Made by a program: the position numbers and the translations under genes. A stretch of 64,000 nucleotides of DNA from FEN-1219 sp963713355. Its GTDB lineage: Bacteria > Pseudomonadota > Gammaproteobacteria > Steroidobacterales > Rariloculaceae. Within the stretch, counting starts at the first letter, position 1. Every line of letters starts with the position of its first letter. Location of the stretch: the NCBI GenBank assembly GCA_963713355.1, contig CAVQLK010000001.1, forward strand, positions 199,295 to 263,294, read 5' to 3'. Positions 63,070-64,000 of the stretch are shown here, piece by piece. Below the pieces are notes generated by a model. The model had not been told where the DNA came from and ran no database searches. It saw nothing but the letters and a program-made list of their open reading frames with translations.

Positions 63070-63540
63070 GTGGATTTCAACGCAACGTTAATAGGGCAGT
63101 CGATCGCGATGATCGTGTTCGTCTGGTTCTGCATGAAGTACGTGTGGCCGCTGATCATGGGCGCCATCGAGCAGCGGGAAACGGAAATCGCCAACGGCTT
63201 GGCGGCCGCCGAGCAGGGCAAGAGCTCGCTCAGCACCGCCAAAGTAGAGGTCGACAAGATCATCGCGGCCGCACGCGACCAGGCGCGCGGAATCGTCGAA
63301 CAGGCGAATTCGCGCGCGACGGGAATCGTCGAGCAGGGTAAGGCCGATGGCGAGGCAGCGCGTAAGAGCCAGCTCGAAGCGGCGCGGGCCGAGATCGAAG
63401 TCGAGATCAATCGCGCGCGCGAAGAGCTGCGCGGCCAAGTAGCGCGGATCGCCGTGGCCGGCGCCGAGAAGGTGCTCGGCCGCGAGATCGACGCTAACGC
63501 GCACCGCGACTTGCTCGGCAAGCTCGCCGCAGAGATCTAA
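63070..63540 (+). CDS. atpF: ATP synthase subunit b
   Basis: This 156-residue stator subunit has one N-terminal membrane helix (QSIAMIVFVWFCMKYVWPLI) and a long charged coiled coil (MGAIEQRETEIANGLAAAEQ onward). GTG at 63070 has TAGGAGAG upstream. Confidence 0.95.
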   Translation: MDFNATLIGQSIAMIVFVWFCMKYVWPLIMGAIEQRETEIANGLAAAEQGKSSLSTAKVEVDKIIAAARDQARGIVEQANSRATGIVEQGKADGEAARKSQLEAARAEIEVEINRAREELRGQVARIAVAGAEKVLGREIDANAHRDLLGKLAAEI

Positions 63541-63542
63541 AG

Positions 63543-64000
63543 ATGGCCGACACGAGCACGATCGCCCGGCCTTACGCGAAAGCTTTGTTCGATCTCGCGA
63601 GCAGCGAGCGCAAGCTTTCCGCGTGGTCGGAAGCGCTGGCCGCCGCGGCCGCGGTCCTGGCTGACGCGAGCGCGAAACGCGTGCTCGCGGACCCCAAGTT
63701 CGACGACGGCGCTCGCGCTGCGCTCGTCGGCGAGATCGCCGGCGCGATCAAAGGCGGCGAGCTGCTAACGAGCGCGGCGGGCAAAAATCTGCTGCGGCTG
63801 CTGGCCGAGAACGATCGGCTCACGGTGCTGCCCGAGATCGCGGCGCAGTTCGATTTGCTCAAAGCCGAGGCCGAGAACAAGGTCAACGTCACGGTGACGT
63901 CGGCGACGCCGGTCGACCAGGCGCTCGCCGGTCAGATCAAGAAGGCGCTCGAGCACAAGCTCGGACGCTCGGTGGAACTTTCGCTTGCGGTCGATCCTGC
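63543..64000 (+). CDS. atpH: ATP synthase subunit delta (3' end beyond window)
   Basis: The stator delta subunit starts MADTSTIARPYAKALFDLAS, the family N-terminus, 2 bases after the atpF stop. About 152 residues are present, including LLRLLAENDRLTVLPEIAAQ; the last residues lie outside the window. Confidence 0.95.
   Translation, partial: MADTSTIARPYAKALFDLASSERKLSAWSEALAAAAAVLADASAKRVLADPKFDDGARAALVGEIAGAIKGGELLTSAAGKNLLRLLAENDRLTVLPEIAAQFDLLKAEAENKVNVTVTSATPVDQALAGQIKKALEHKLGRSVELSLAVDP

Overview
The window (about 64 kb, very GC-rich) is the replication-origin neighbourhood of a gammaproteobacterial chromosome. The core order atpHFEBI - parB - parA - rsmG - mnmG - mnmE - yidC - rnpA - rpmH - dnaA - dnaN - recF - gyrB - plsC - gmhB - glyS is the Pseudomonas-like origin layout. 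The dapF-DUF484-xerC-hslV-hslU, ntrBC-glnA and envC/ctpA/secB/gpsA/trmL blocks also match gammaproteobacterial synteny. A Steroidobacterales- or Nevskiales-like lineage is plausible, but I cannot fix the family from sequence alone.

Layout. 1-3.6 kb: hslU (cut by the edge), hslV, xerC, DUF484, dapF on the minus strand. 3.8-9.2 kb: an orphan ParA-like ATPase, then hemY, hemX and an AlgR/AlgZ-like two-component pair with no hemC or hemD between them. 9.4-13.2 kb: ubiK, comM/yifB, a c5-type cytochrome, small stress and secreted proteins. 13.4-18.8 kb: a broken DUF429 gene, tRNA-Arg(CCG), a CHRD protein coupled to a cytochrome-quinoprotein fusion, an RRM protein and several small proteins. 18.8-25.2 kb: diguanylate cyclase, CtpA, EnvC, then rhodanese-grxC-secB-gpsA facing trmL. 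25.3-28.0 kb: a class 1 dihydroorotate dehydrogenase, LpxA and a Gfo/Idh/MocA oxidoreductase. 28.0-28.5 kb: a repeat cluster. 28.5-33.3 kb: ntrC, ntrB, a DUF4124 gene and glnA, with a sigma-54 promoter and an NtrC-type site. 33.4-36.3 kb: single-chain glycyl-tRNA synthetase, gmhB, plsC. 36.3-46.3 kb: gyrB to mnmE across the origin. 46.4-50.7 kb: an accessory block (degenerate GGDEF protein; NatAB-type ABC exporter with a hydrolase) splitting mnmE from mnmG. 52.8-58.8 kb: an oligopeptide ABC transporter and a cytochrome c4 splitting mnmG from rsmG. 58.8-64 kb: rsmG, parAB and the start of the ATP synthase operon.

How the parts work together. DnaA, DnaN, RecF, GyrB, ParA/ParB and two palindromic parS sites inside recF form the replication and segregation centre. 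YidC is encoded beside the ATP synthase operon whose subunit c it inserts in other bacteria. NtrB/NtrC next to a sigma-54-type glnA promoter make a complete nitrogen-regulation unit.

Notable points. Two parS sites lie inside recF. A single-chain GlyRS sits where glyQ-glyS is usual. mnmG and the oppC-like gene each carry a single-base frameshift, probably sequence errors. gpsA and ntrB have no canonical start codon. There is an unexplained inverted-repeat family at 28.0-28.5 kb. I found no CRISPR array, prophage or intact insertion sequence, and no clearly new multi-gene defence or biosynthetic system. The least familiar gene set is the CHRD / cytochrome-quinoprotein pair.
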